39,544 nt of DNA from Oscillibacter sp. ER4 (GTDB lineage Bacteria > Bacillota > Clostridia > Oscillospirales > Oscillospiraceae): positions 1-39,544 of the forward strand of contig NZ_JPJG01000022.1 in assembly GCF_000765235.1 (NCBI RefSeq), read 5' to 3'. The first letter of the stretch is position 1. Every line of letters starts with the position of its first letter. The notes beneath the pieces are model-generated. The model did not search any database. It was not told the origin of the DNA and saw only the letters and a program-made list of their open reading frames with translations. Both the position numbers and the translations under genes were made by a program. This document shows, piece by piece, positions 26,220-32,558 of this stretch.

Positions 26220-27910
26220 AGTTTCTCCATTCCGCAAGGATAGGCGCTCCGCGCTGTCTGCTGCTCTTTTGTTACGACCCGATAAAAGCTGTATCCGCCG
26301 GAGAGATGGGCACAGGTAAAACCATACTGCGTCAAAAGCCGGCAGGCCAGATAACTGCGAAGCCCTGTCTGGCAATTCACATAAACAGGCTTACCACGGT
26401 CTAACTCGTCCAAGTGCTCCCGCAGATCGTCCAAGGGAATATTCCGAAAGCCATCCAGATGGCCCCGCTGATACTCCCACGCCGTGCGGACGTCCAGCAG
26501 CGTCGCACTGCCATCGCAAGGCAAGTCCTCAACCTCATTCCAATGGAACTGCCGCACTTTCTCGCTCTCCAAATCCTCGATCATAAAACCGGCCATGTTT
26601 ACCGGATCCTTGGCGGAGGAATAGGGCGGCGCATAGGAAAGGTCAAGCTCCGTCAGTTCCAAAGCGGTCATTTTTGCGCGAATGGCCGTTGCCAGTACAT
26701 CAATGCGCTTGTCCACACCGTCGCCGCCAACGATCTGTGCACCCAGCAGCCGCAGGCTTTCTTTTTCATATAGTACCTTCATTGCCATAGACTGTGCGCC
26801 GGGATAATAGGTGGCGTGGGATGCTGGGAACAATACGACTTTGTCGTAAGTGATCCCTGCTGCCTGCGCTGCCTTTTCATTGATTCCCGTGGAGGCTGCT
26901 GTCAAGCCAAACAGCTTCAGAACAGACGAGCCCTGAGAGCCGGTAAAGCGGCTGTTGCCGCCGCAGATATTGTCAGCGGCAATGCGTCCCTGCTTGTTGG
27001 CAGGCCCTGCCAGCGAGATCAATGCTTTCTGGCCGGTCACGAAATGGGTGACCTCTACGGCATCGCCCACAGCGTAGATGTCCGGTACGGAGGTTTCCAT
27101 CCGCTCGTTGACAGCGATGCTGCCACGAATACCAAGCCTGAGTCCGGCTTCTTTTGCCAAATGCGTATCCGGGGTAACACCGATGGCCAGCAGCACCATA
27201 TCCGAATGTAGCGGCTCACTACCCTCCAACAGGGTCAGCACGGAATCTCCGTTCTGTTGAAATCCGGTGACGGTTTCACCCAACCGCAGAGCCACGCCGT
27301 GTCTGCGCATTTCCGCATGGACAAAGCTGGCCATATCCGCATCCAGCGGCGCTAATAGCTGCTTGGGCCGCTGAACGATGGTGACGGAAACACCCATTTC
27401 TGCAAGGTTTTCCGCCATTTCCGGACCGATAAAGCCGCCGCCAGCCAAAACAGCAGTTTTCGTCTTCTGATCCTGTACAAAGCGCCGAATGCGGAGGGTG
27501 TCTTCCACGGTGCGCAGCGTGAAAACACGCTCGCTGCTGACGCCGGAAAGCGCAGGAACCGTCGGCTTTGCGCCGGGTGCGAGGAGCAGTTTGTCATAGG
27601 TTTCCGTGTAGACCTTTCCACTATCCAATGCGTGAACGGTGACGGTTTTCTCTGTGGGATTGATCGCAGTTACTTCCTGCCGTACCCGCACATCAATGCG
27701 AAAACGATCCCAGAAGCTCTCCGGAGTTTGCAGCGTCAGTTCTTCCTGCTCTTTGATCACACCGCCCACATAATACGGCAGGCCGCAGTTGGCATAGGAC
27801 ACATAGCCGCTGCGTTCGATCATGATGATCTGGGCGTGTTCATCCAAACGGCGGATGCGGGCGGCGGCAGAAGCACCGCCCGCCACACCGCCTACGATCA
27901 CAACTTTCAT
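26216..27910 (-). CDS. CoA-disulfide reductase-like FAD protein with rhodanese domain
   Basis: A 564-residue pyridine-nucleotide disulfide oxidoreductase of the CoADR-rhodanese type. The FAD site is VVIVGGVAGGASAAA, the active Cys is Cys42 in SYANCGLPYY, the NAD site is VLAGGGFIGPEMAE and the second FAD motif is IYAVGDAVEV. A C-terminal rhodanese domain (about 460-550) has the Cys513 loop NCQTGLRS. Related enzymes reduce CoA disulfide, CoA persulfide or polysulfide with NAD(P)H. It overlaps both neighbours by four bases (thioredoxin upstream, alarmone synthetase downstream), so it sits inside an operon. A role in thiol and sulfane-sulfur balance during oxidative stress is inferred. Confidence 0.9.
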   Translation of the reverse strand: MKVVIVGGVAGGASAAARIRRLDEHAQIIMIERSGYVSYANCGLPYYVGGVIKEQEELTLQTPESFWDRFRIDVRVRQEVTAINPTEKTVTVHALDSGKVYTETYDKLLLAPGAKPTVPALSGVSSERVFTLRTVEDTLRIRRFVQDQKTKTAVLAGGGFIGPEMAENLAEMGVSVTIVQRPKQLLAPLDADMASFVHAEMRRHGVALRLGETVTGFQQNGDSVLTLLEGSEPLHSDMVLLAIGVTPDTHLAKEAGLRLGIRGSIAVNERMETSVPDIYAVGDAVEVTHFVTGQKALISLAGPANKQGRIAADNICGGNSRFTGSQGSSVLKLFGLTAASTGINEKAAQAAGITYDKVVLFPASHATYYPGAQSMAMKVLYEKESLRLLGAQIVGGDGVDKRIDVLATAIRAKMTALELTELDLSYAPPYSSAKDPVNMAGFMIEDLESEKVRQFHWNEVEDLPCDGSATLLDVRTAWEYQRGHLDGFRNIPLDDLREHLDELDRGKPVYVNCQTGLRSYLACRLLTQYGFTCAHLSGGYSFYRVVTKEQQTARSAYPCGMEKL

Positions 27911-28227
27911 CTTGCGCCCTCCACCATGGCGGCAATCTCCGACTTAGGCCGATAGCCGACCGATTTGGCAACGGCCTTTCCATCCTTGAATACGACCAGC
28001 ATCGGGATGCTGGATACCTGAAAACGCATTGCCAGCTCCATCTGCTCGTCCACATTGATCTTGCCCACCTTGAGGGTGCCGGCGTTTTCCTCAGCAATCT
28101 CGTGGAGCACGGGAGCGAGCATTTTGCACGGTCCGCACCAGTCGGCGTAGAAGTCCAGCAGGACGGGCTTGTCGGAACGCAGTACCTCATTTTCAAAATT
28201 CGCAGCAGTAATTTTCAGTTCAGCCAT
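27907..28227 (-). CDS. trxA: Thioredoxin
   Basis: A complete 106-residue thioredoxin with the classic active site WCGPCKML (Cys31, Cys34), the cis-Pro loop VSSIPMLVVF and the usual N-terminal strand FENEVL. It is a cytosolic disulfide reductant. Its stop overlaps the start of the CoA-disulfide-reductase-like gene. The genes just upstream on the same strand encode an iron-sulfur membrane protein, a ferredoxin and a ferredoxin:thioredoxin reductase catalytic chain. This thioredoxin is therefore probably reduced by ferredoxin rather than NADPH. AAAGGAG precedes the ATG. Confidence 0.95.
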   Translation of the reverse strand: MAELKITAANFENEVLRSDKPVLLDFYADWCGPCKMLAPVLHEIAEENAGTLKVGKINVDEQMELAMRFQVSSIPMLVVFKDGKAVAKSVGYRPKSEIAAMVEGAR

Positions 28228-28255
28228 GAGAATGACTCCTTTCGTTTGTATATTG

Positions 28256-28831
28256 TTAGTTTTTGTTTTTCAGCTTGCAAATACTCTGGGTCATAGTCCC
28301 CATGGGGCAGAAGGCACACCATGTGCGGGGCTTGTAGAGCACCATAACGATCAGACCCAGCAGCAGAGAGGTCAGCATGAGGCTATAAAAGCCGAAGCTG
28401 AACTGCGCCACCCAATCAGCGACTGTACCGGCTGTATAAGTCCAGCCCCACGGCACACGGAATGTCCAGAACAGCTTAATGGCCTCCCGCAGGGACGCAG
28501 CACCCGCAGCGACCAGATAGGTCTGGAACACCATGTTTCCGAACATGGTCAGGAAGAAGATCAAAAAGCCGTAGCGGAACCACTTGGAGGACATCCAGCG
28601 GGGCGTGGGCTTGCAGCGGGAGCATTTCAGGTCAGTTCCCAGCTTGCTGAACAGTTGACCCCGTCCGCAGAGGTGGTTGCAAAAGAATTTGTTCCCGCCG
28701 AAGATGGCTAAGAACAGCGGCAAGAGAAAATCGATCATGCCCAGCCATGCAAACAGGATGTTGAAGAAGCCCAGTGCAAAATAGATGATGGCATATACCC
28801 ACAGGTAATCGTACCAATGCTTTGCTTTCAT
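28256..28831 (-). CDS. Polyferredoxin-like iron-sulfur membrane protein (NapH/NosR type)
   Basis: A 191-residue integral membrane protein with about four or five helices. Cytosolic cysteine motifs are CNHLCGRGQLF (a CxxxCGxG form near residue 51), CSRC (near 70) and CAFCPMGTMTQSIC near the C-terminus. This resembles the membrane domain of NapH/NosR/CcoG-type electron carriers, though shorter. Its ATG overlaps the stop of the adjacent 2[4Fe-4S] ferredoxin gene by four bases. It probably exchanges electrons between the membrane and that ferredoxin. The exact donor and acceptor are unknown. Confidence 0.8.
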   Translation of the reverse strand: MKAKHWYDYLWVYAIIYFALGFFNILFAWLGMIDFLLPLFLAIFGGNKFFCNHLCGRGQLFSKLGTDLKCSRCKPTPRWMSSKWFRYGFLIFFLTMFGNMVFQTYLVAAGAASLREAIKLFWTFRVPWGWTYTAGTVADWVAQFSFGFYSLMLTSLLLGLIVMVLYKPRTWCAFCPMGTMTQSICKLKNKN

Positions 28832-29031
28832 GCGTCAGCCCTCACTTTCACCTCAATGCAGCCGACGGGGCAGAGCTTTGCGCACTTGCCGCAGCCTACG
28901 CAGCGTTCCGCCTCCACGGCGGCGTAGCAGCCACGGCGCACCTTGACAGCCCCCAAGGGGCAGGTATTTTCACACACACCGCAGGCGACACACCGCGTCT
29001 GATCTACGGCAGCCAGTTTCTTTGACAGCAT
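28828..29031 (-). CDS. 2[4Fe-4S] ferredoxin
   Basis: A 67-residue bacterial-type ferredoxin with two complete cluster motifs: CVACGVCENTCPLGA and CVGCGKCAKLCPVG. It lies between the ferredoxin:thioredoxin reductase catalytic gene (12 bases upstream) and the iron-sulfur membrane protein (four-base overlap downstream). This placement makes it the natural electron carrier between the two. AGGGAGG precedes the ATG. Confidence 0.93.
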   Translation of the reverse strand: MLSKKLAAVDQTRCVACGVCENTCPLGAVKVRRGCYAAVEAERCVGCGKCAKLCPVGCIEVKVRADA

Positions 29032-29043
29032 AGCGTTCCTCCC

Positions 29044-29247
29044 TTAATCCTGCAAGGATTTGTAATAGAGCATACAGTGGCAGTAGCCCTCAAAATTGGG
29101 GTCAGCGATCTGATCCTTAAATTCCTGACACATACACTTGGTAGCCTCCGTGCGCTCCCTGCGGCAGGGGCAGTATCCGCCGGTGCGCTTGAGTCCTTCC
29201 CGGATGGTATTGACAATCTCCTGATCGGGATTGAGCTTGATTTTCAT
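29044..29247 (-). CDS. Ferredoxin:thioredoxin reductase catalytic subunit
   Basis: A 67-residue protein carrying the three paired-cysteine signatures of the FTR catalytic chain: YCPCR, KCMCQEF and GYCHCMLY. In that family they hold a [4Fe-4S] cluster next to an active disulfide that reduces thioredoxin in two one-electron steps from ferredoxin. The chain is shorter than the plant form and has no variable subunit nearby, as in other anaerobes. Start 29247 is chosen for GAGGTGG seven bases upstream; an upstream ATG at 29289 has no site. It opens the redox cluster that continues with ferredoxin and thioredoxin. Confidence 0.9.
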   Translation of the reverse strand: MKIKLNPDQEIVNTIREGLKRTGGYCPCRRERTEATKCMCQEFKDQIADPNFEGYCHCMLYYKSLQD

Positions 29248-29277
29248 GTTCGCCACCTCTTTCTTTATCGTGGCTTT

Positions 29278-29318
29278 ATCATACCGCATGGCAAAGCATT
29301 TTTCTGTGACGAGGTCAC
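29278..29318 (-). promoter_or_regulatory. Possible activator site upstream of the FTR gene
   Basis: GTGAC-GAG-GTCAC (29306-29318) is an inverted repeat centred about 41 bases before the start predicted from TATGAT (29278-29283, minus strand), which has no good -35. That spacing is the one used by Crp/Fnr-type activators, and such a regulator is encoded at 30957-31613. The three-base centre is not standard for that family, so the link is tentative. Confidence 0.35.
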
Positions 29319-29345
29319 GTTACGGCAAATTTTTATATAAGCGAG

Positions 29346-29390
29346 AAAGAGCCGTGAAGCGGGATCTTACATACTGCTTCACGGCTCTTT
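29346..29390 (-). terminator. Terminator after rubredoxin
   Basis: A perfect 15-bp stem (AAAGAGCCGTGAAGC and its complement) with a 15-base loop separates the rubredoxin gene from the FTR promoter. The following T content is modest. Confidence 0.7.
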
Positions 29391-29414
29391 GTTTATAGGT
29401 TTTGTTGTGCTTCC

Positions 29415-29573
29415 TTACTCAGCCACAGAAAACTGATCTTTGCCAACTGAACATAAGGGGCATTCAAAATCATCCGGAATATCTTCCCATTTTGTACCCG
29501 GTGCAATGCCGCCTTCCGGATAGCCCTTTTCTTCATCGTATTCCCAACCACACACATCACATACATATTTCAT
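29415..29573 (-). CDS. Rubredoxin
   Basis: A complete 52-residue rubredoxin. Cys5 and Cys8 ([10 protein letters not shown]) and Cys38 and Cys41 ([13 protein letters not shown]) bind the single iron. The loop [15 protein letters not shown] is typical. AAAGGAG lies eight bases before ATG 29573. It is a small electron carrier for rubrerythrin, superoxide reductase and flavodiiron proteins. The first two are encoded just upstream on the same strand. The base composition is more A/T-rich than that of neighbouring genes. Confidence 0.95.
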   Translation of the reverse strand: MKYVCDVCGWEYDEEKGYPEGGIAPGTKWEDIPDDFECPLCSVGKDQFSVAE

Positions 29574-29662
29574 AATGAAATTCTCCTTTGATGTTTTTTA
29601 TTTCGCACACAACATTAGCCCGACTTTATCGTCATCAGAAACAATAACGATTCCTATCTTAC

Positions 29663-29875
29663 TCAAAGAATATCCACAGCTTCCGCTTGTTTTACTCTCT
29701 TTGTTTTCTTATTCCCTGAAATCATTTTATGACCCGTATATACTGCCATAACCATGCAGATCAAGGAACTAAGCGCAAGGTACTTATGCGCTGTTTTTGA
29801 GCCTTTATATCCAGTGCAAAAAGTTCCAAACATGGTAATTACCGCTCCGATTGACCAATATTTATGTGCTTTCAT
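29663..29875 (-). CDS. Small two-helix membrane protein in the redox cluster
   Basis: A 70-residue protein with two hydrophobic helices (YWSIGAVITMFGTFCTGY and YLALSSLICMVMAVYTGH). Each is preceded by an AHKY motif, so the protein looks like an internal duplication. A lysine-rich tail follows. Start 29875 has GGAGG ten bases upstream. The paired His-Lys-Tyr motifs facing the membrane could hold a cofactor such as haem, but that is speculation. It lies between superoxide reductase and rubredoxin, suggesting a part in oxygen defence. Confidence 0.65.
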   Translation of the reverse strand: MKAHKYWSIGAVITMFGTFCTGYKGSKTAHKYLALSSLICMVMAVYTGHKMISGNKKTKRVKQAEAVDIL

Positions 29876-29951
29876 GACTTGTTTGCCTCCTGCCTGCAAT
29901 ACACGACATTCAGTTCTCTATGTTGGTTCTAAGATACCATGCGCGGAACGA

Positions 29952-30326
29952 TCACGCTTTCCACAGACTGTGGAGGTTGCAGTAGGCGTAGACCGCCTCG
30001 ACTTCGTCGCCCTCGCAGAGCGCAAAGCAGACCTCCGGCTTCTCGCCCGGGTGCAGTTCCTTGCGCTGGTTGCCCTGCTTGGTGTGGAGGGACACCCACT
30101 CGATGTAGTGCTCCGGCAGCATGGGATGCTCCACGGAGCCGACCTTGACATGGACGATGCCGTTTTCCACAGTCCAGACGGGGACGTGCTTCTCCACGGC
30201 GGCGTCGGTGGTGCCGGGGATGATCTCGCTCATCGGCTCACCGCAGCAGATGACGGGAACGCCCGTATCCTTGACCTTGGCAATGATGTTGCCGCAATGC
30301 TTGCAAATGTAAAACTTCTGCTCCAT
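29952..30326 (-). CDS. Desulfoferrodoxin-type superoxide reductase
   Basis: A complete 124-residue two-iron superoxide reductase. The N-terminal desulforedoxin centre uses CKHC (Cys8, Cys11) and the CC pair at 27-28. The catalytic centre has EKHVPVW, VEHPMLPEHYIEWV and CNLHSLW, giving the four-His, one-Cys site. The family reduces superoxide to peroxide without making O2. Electrons come from rubredoxin, and the peroxide is removed by rubrerythrin; both are encoded in the same cluster. GAAAAGGAG precedes the ATG. Confidence 0.95.
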   Translation of the reverse strand: MEQKFYICKHCGNIIAKVKDTGVPVICCGEPMSEIIPGTTDAAVEKHVPVWTVENGIVHVKVGSVEHPMLPEHYIEWVSLHTKQGNQRKELHPGEKPEVCFALCEGDEVEAVYAYCNLHSLWKA

Positions 30327-30347
30327 GATGATTCTCCTTTTCTTTCT

Positions 30348-30890
30348 TTAATAATTCTCCGCGTGAATTTCAAAGTAGCTCTGGGGATGATTGCAGGTGG
30401 GGCAAACCTCCGGGGCTTTCTCACCCACGACGATGTGACCGCAGTTGCGGCACTCCCACACCTTGACCTCGCTCTTGGCAAAGACCTCCGCCATCTCCAC
30501 ATTGTGCAGCAGGGCACGGTAGCGCTCCTCATGGTGCTTTTCAATGGCGGCTACCAGGCGGAAACGCTGGGCCAGCTCATGGAAACCCTCCTCGTCAGCA
30601 GTCTTGGCGAAGCCGTCGTACATATCCGTCCACTCGTAGTTCTCGCCCTCAGCGGCGGAGAGAAGATTTTCGGCGGTGTCGCCGATGCCGTTCAGTTCTT
30701 TGAACCACAGCTTAGCGTGTTCCTTCTCGTTGTCAGCGGTTTTGAGGAACAACGCCGCGATCTGCTCGTAGCCTTCCTTCTTGGCCTTGGACGCAAAATA
30801 GGTGTACTTGTTGCGTGCCTCGGACTCACCGGCAAAGGCAGCCATCAGATTTTTTTCGGTTTGGGTGCCTGTGTACTTCGTTTCCTTCAT
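30348..30890 (-). CDS. rbr: Rubrerythrin
   Basis: A complete 180-residue rubrerythrin. The four-helix diiron domain shows [24 protein letters not shown] and the C-terminal-half helix [11 protein letters not shown]. The rubredoxin-like tail has [10 protein letters not shown] and CPTCNHP. It reduces hydrogen peroxide to water with electrons from rubredoxin or NAD(P)H-linked donors. It follows the Crp/Fnr gene and has its own promoter, in which a palindrome fills the spacer (30923-30951). Superoxide reductase lies 21 bases downstream. Confidence 0.96.
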   Translation of the reverse strand: MKETKYTGTQTEKNLMAAFAGESEARNKYTYFASKAKKEGYEQIAALFLKTADNEKEHAKLWFKELNGIGDTAENLLSAAEGENYEWTDMYDGFAKTADEEGFHELAQRFRLVAAIEKHHEERYRALLHNVEMAEVFAKSEVKVWECRNCGHIVVGEKAPEVCPTCNHPQSYFEIHAENY

Positions 30891-30922
30891 GGTCGATGCT
30901 CCTTTCAGCTTCTTTTGCTCAT

Positions 30923-30951
30923 ATTATAACACGGATTCGTGTTAAAAACAA
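30923..30951 (-). promoter_or_regulatory. Rubrerythrin promoter with TAACACG-N4-CGTGTTA operator
   Basis: On the minus strand TTGTTT (30946-30951) and a perfect TATAAT (30923-30928) are 17 bases apart. A perfect 7-bp-arm palindrome TAACACG-N4-CGTGTTA (30927-30944) occupies the spacer. It is centred between the boxes, so a bound protein would exclude RNA polymerase unless it distorts the spacer like a MerR activator. The candidate regulator is the Crp/Fnr protein encoded immediately upstream. Confidence 0.75.
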
Positions 30952-30956
30952 TATTT

Positions 30957-31613
30957 TCATTTTAAGTGATTCAATCCTTCTGTATCCCGCAGCGTGATCG
31001 CACCACGCTTCAGCTCCACCAGCCCGTCCTCCGAGAAGCTCTTGAGCATCCGCGCCACCGCCTCCCGCGCCGAGCTGATGTGCTGGGCAATCTGCTCATG
31101 GGTCATGCGTATGGTATCGGAGCCGGTACGCTCCGCTTCGGCCAGGAGAAAATCTGCCAGCCGCCGATCCAAACCCTTGAACATGATCTGCTGCATCGCC
31201 CACATCACATCAGAAAATCGTTTCGTTGCCAGCTCATAGAGGAAACAGCGGACATGAAGATTTTGCTCCTTGAGCACAGCGATGACATTTGCAGGGATAA
31301 TCAGAACCTCCGTATCCATTCCCGCGGTCATTTGCGTATCAAAGGTGATCTGACTGATCACACAGGAGGCAGAAAGCACGCATAATTCGCCCGGATACAG
31401 GCGGAACAGCGTTATCTCCCGACCCTCCTCGGAGAGAAGATAGGTGCGAATTTCACCGGAAAGGACGAACATCATTCCGAGACATTCATTGTCGCTGCTG
31501 TGAACAAATGCGCCCTTTTCATAATGACGGACAAAGGCACTTCGGCGCAGCATTTCTTGCTCCTGTTCGGTCAAGGATGACCAGAACGGAAGTTGTGTCA
31601 GTGTGCGTTCCAT
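30957..31613 (-). CDS. Crp/Fnr-family transcription regulator
   Basis: A 218-residue regulator. It has a cyclic-nucleotide-binding-like jelly roll (SSLTEQEQEMLRRS, GMMFVLSGEIRTYL, LYPGELCVLSASC), the long dimer helix, and a C-terminal HTH (MTHEQIAQHISSAREAVARMLK). FNR's N-terminal cysteine cluster is absent. The setting beside hcp, rubrerythrin and superoxide reductase resembles HcpR-type nitrosative/oxidative regulators of Clostridia, an inference from context. Start 31613 is one base after the stop of the DUF134-NifX gene. The longer in-frame start at 31703 would lie inside that gene. It is likely co-transcribed with it. Confidence 0.88.
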   Translation of the reverse strand: MERTLTQLPFWSSLTEQEQEMLRRSAFVRHYEKGAFVHSSDNECLGMMFVLSGEIRTYLLSEEGREITLFRLYPGELCVLSASCVISQITFDTQMTAGMDTEVLIIPANVIAVLKEQNLHVRCFLYELATKRFSDVMWAMQQIMFKGLDRRLADFLLAEAERTGSDTIRMTHEQIAQHISSAREAVARMLKSFSEDGLVELKRGAITLRDTEGLNHLK

Positions 31614-31614
31614 A

Positions 31615-32394
31615 TCAATGGCAGCTATGCTTACCGCAGCCGTGGTCACCGCAGGTGTGACCTTCCTCGCTGTGCTTATGGTCATGGTGGTCACAGTGAA
31701 CATTGGGATCGTAGCCCAGATTTCCGCTGAGCAATGCGTTCACCGCTGCGTCAGCGTCCCCGCTGACACCGCCGTAGAGCTTGATGCCCGCTTCGGCCAG
31801 AGCTGCCTGCGCACCGCCGCCGATGCCTCCGCAAATCAAAGTGTCCACGCCGTTCTGCATCAGAAAGCCTGCCAGTGCGCCGTGACCGCTGCCGTTGGTA
31901 TCAACGATTTCCGCATGGACGATTTTGCCGTCCGTAGCTTCATAAAGCTTGAACTGCTCGGTGTGGCCGAAATGCTGAAAGATTTGACCGTTTTCATAGG
32001 TAACTGCAATTTTCATAATGGAATCTCCTTTGCAATTTTCGTTGGATTTTTCTGTGTTGGTTCTCTGCATCCGGCAGCAGCGGCCGCAGTGGGCTGCCTC
32101 CTGTCCTCCGCAGATGCGGTAGTTTCCCCCGGTGATGTGCAGCGGTTTCCCGTGGACAAGGCACACTGCGATCTTGCGCCGTGCGCTTTCGTAAATCTCC
32201 TGCACGGTAGAGCGGGAAATGTCCATCTGCGCGGCACATTGCTCGTGGGTTTGCTGCTCCAAGTCAACCAGCCGAATGACCTCGTACTCGTCCAGCGTCA
32301 GCAGGATCGGCTCGGTATTCTCGCACCCGTTGGGGCAGAAGGTATCAACTTGTGGTACGTCACAAATCCGACGGCACCGTGGCGGTCTTGGCAT
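31615..32394 (-). CDS. DUF134 (UPF0251) HTH protein fused to NifX/NifB-like domain
   Basis: A 259-residue two-domain protein. Residues 1 to about 100 are a DUF134 DNA-binding domain (MPRPPRCRRICDVP, LTLDEYEVIRLVDLE, ISRSTVQEIYESARRK). Then comes a Cys-rich linker (CGRCCRMQ), and from residue 127 a dinitrogenase-iron-molybdenum-cofactor domain (MKIAVTYENGQIFQHFGH, LICGGIGGGAQAAL). The tail is a His/Cys-rich metal-binding segment (HCDHHDHKHSEEGH). An AAAGGAG site and in-frame ATG before MKIAVTYE could also yield the NifX-like part alone. With no nitrogenase present, iron-sulfur or metal-cluster handling is the likelier role. Promoter and palindrome lie just upstream. Confidence 0.88.
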   Translation of the reverse strand: MPRPPRCRRICDVPQVDTFCPNGCENTEPILLTLDEYEVIRLVDLEQQTHEQCAAQMDISRSTVQEIYESARRKIAVCLVHGKPLHITGGNYRICGGQEAAHCGRCCRMQRTNTEKSNENCKGDSIMKIAVTYENGQIFQHFGHTEQFKLYEATDGKIVHAEIVDTNGSGHGALAGFLMQNGVDTLICGGIGGGAQAALAEAGIKLYGGVSGDADAAVNALLSGNLGYDPNVHCDHHDHKHSEEGHTCGDHGCGKHSCH

Positions 32395-32416
32395 GGACGC
32401 CTTCCTCCTTCTGTTT

Positions 32417-32458
32417 TCGGTATATACCGATTATAGCGCTTTAGACAGGAAAAAGCAA
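32417..32458 (-). promoter_or_regulatory. Promoter and TCGGTAT/ATACCGA palindrome of the DUF134-Crp genes
   Basis: On the minus strand TTGCTT (32453-32458) and TATAAT (32430-32435) are 17 bases apart. A perfect 14-bp palindrome TCGGTAT-ATACCGA (32417-32430) follows directly, over the expected transcription start. AGGAGG lies further down before the ATG. DUF134 proteins carry an HTH, so autorepression is plausible. Confidence 0.75.
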
Positions 32459-32558
32459 TATTCATTTCAAAAATCACTGCAATCTCAATCCTTTTATGCA
32501 TCGTCACATCGTTCCGTCAAGGGAGTCACGTTCCCTTACACCGCCGCCTGAGGCGCTG

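Noticed and set aside
31615-32394. Evidence for nitrogen fixation
   Set aside because: NifX/NifB-like domains of this type occur widely without nitrogenase, and no nifHDK is present.
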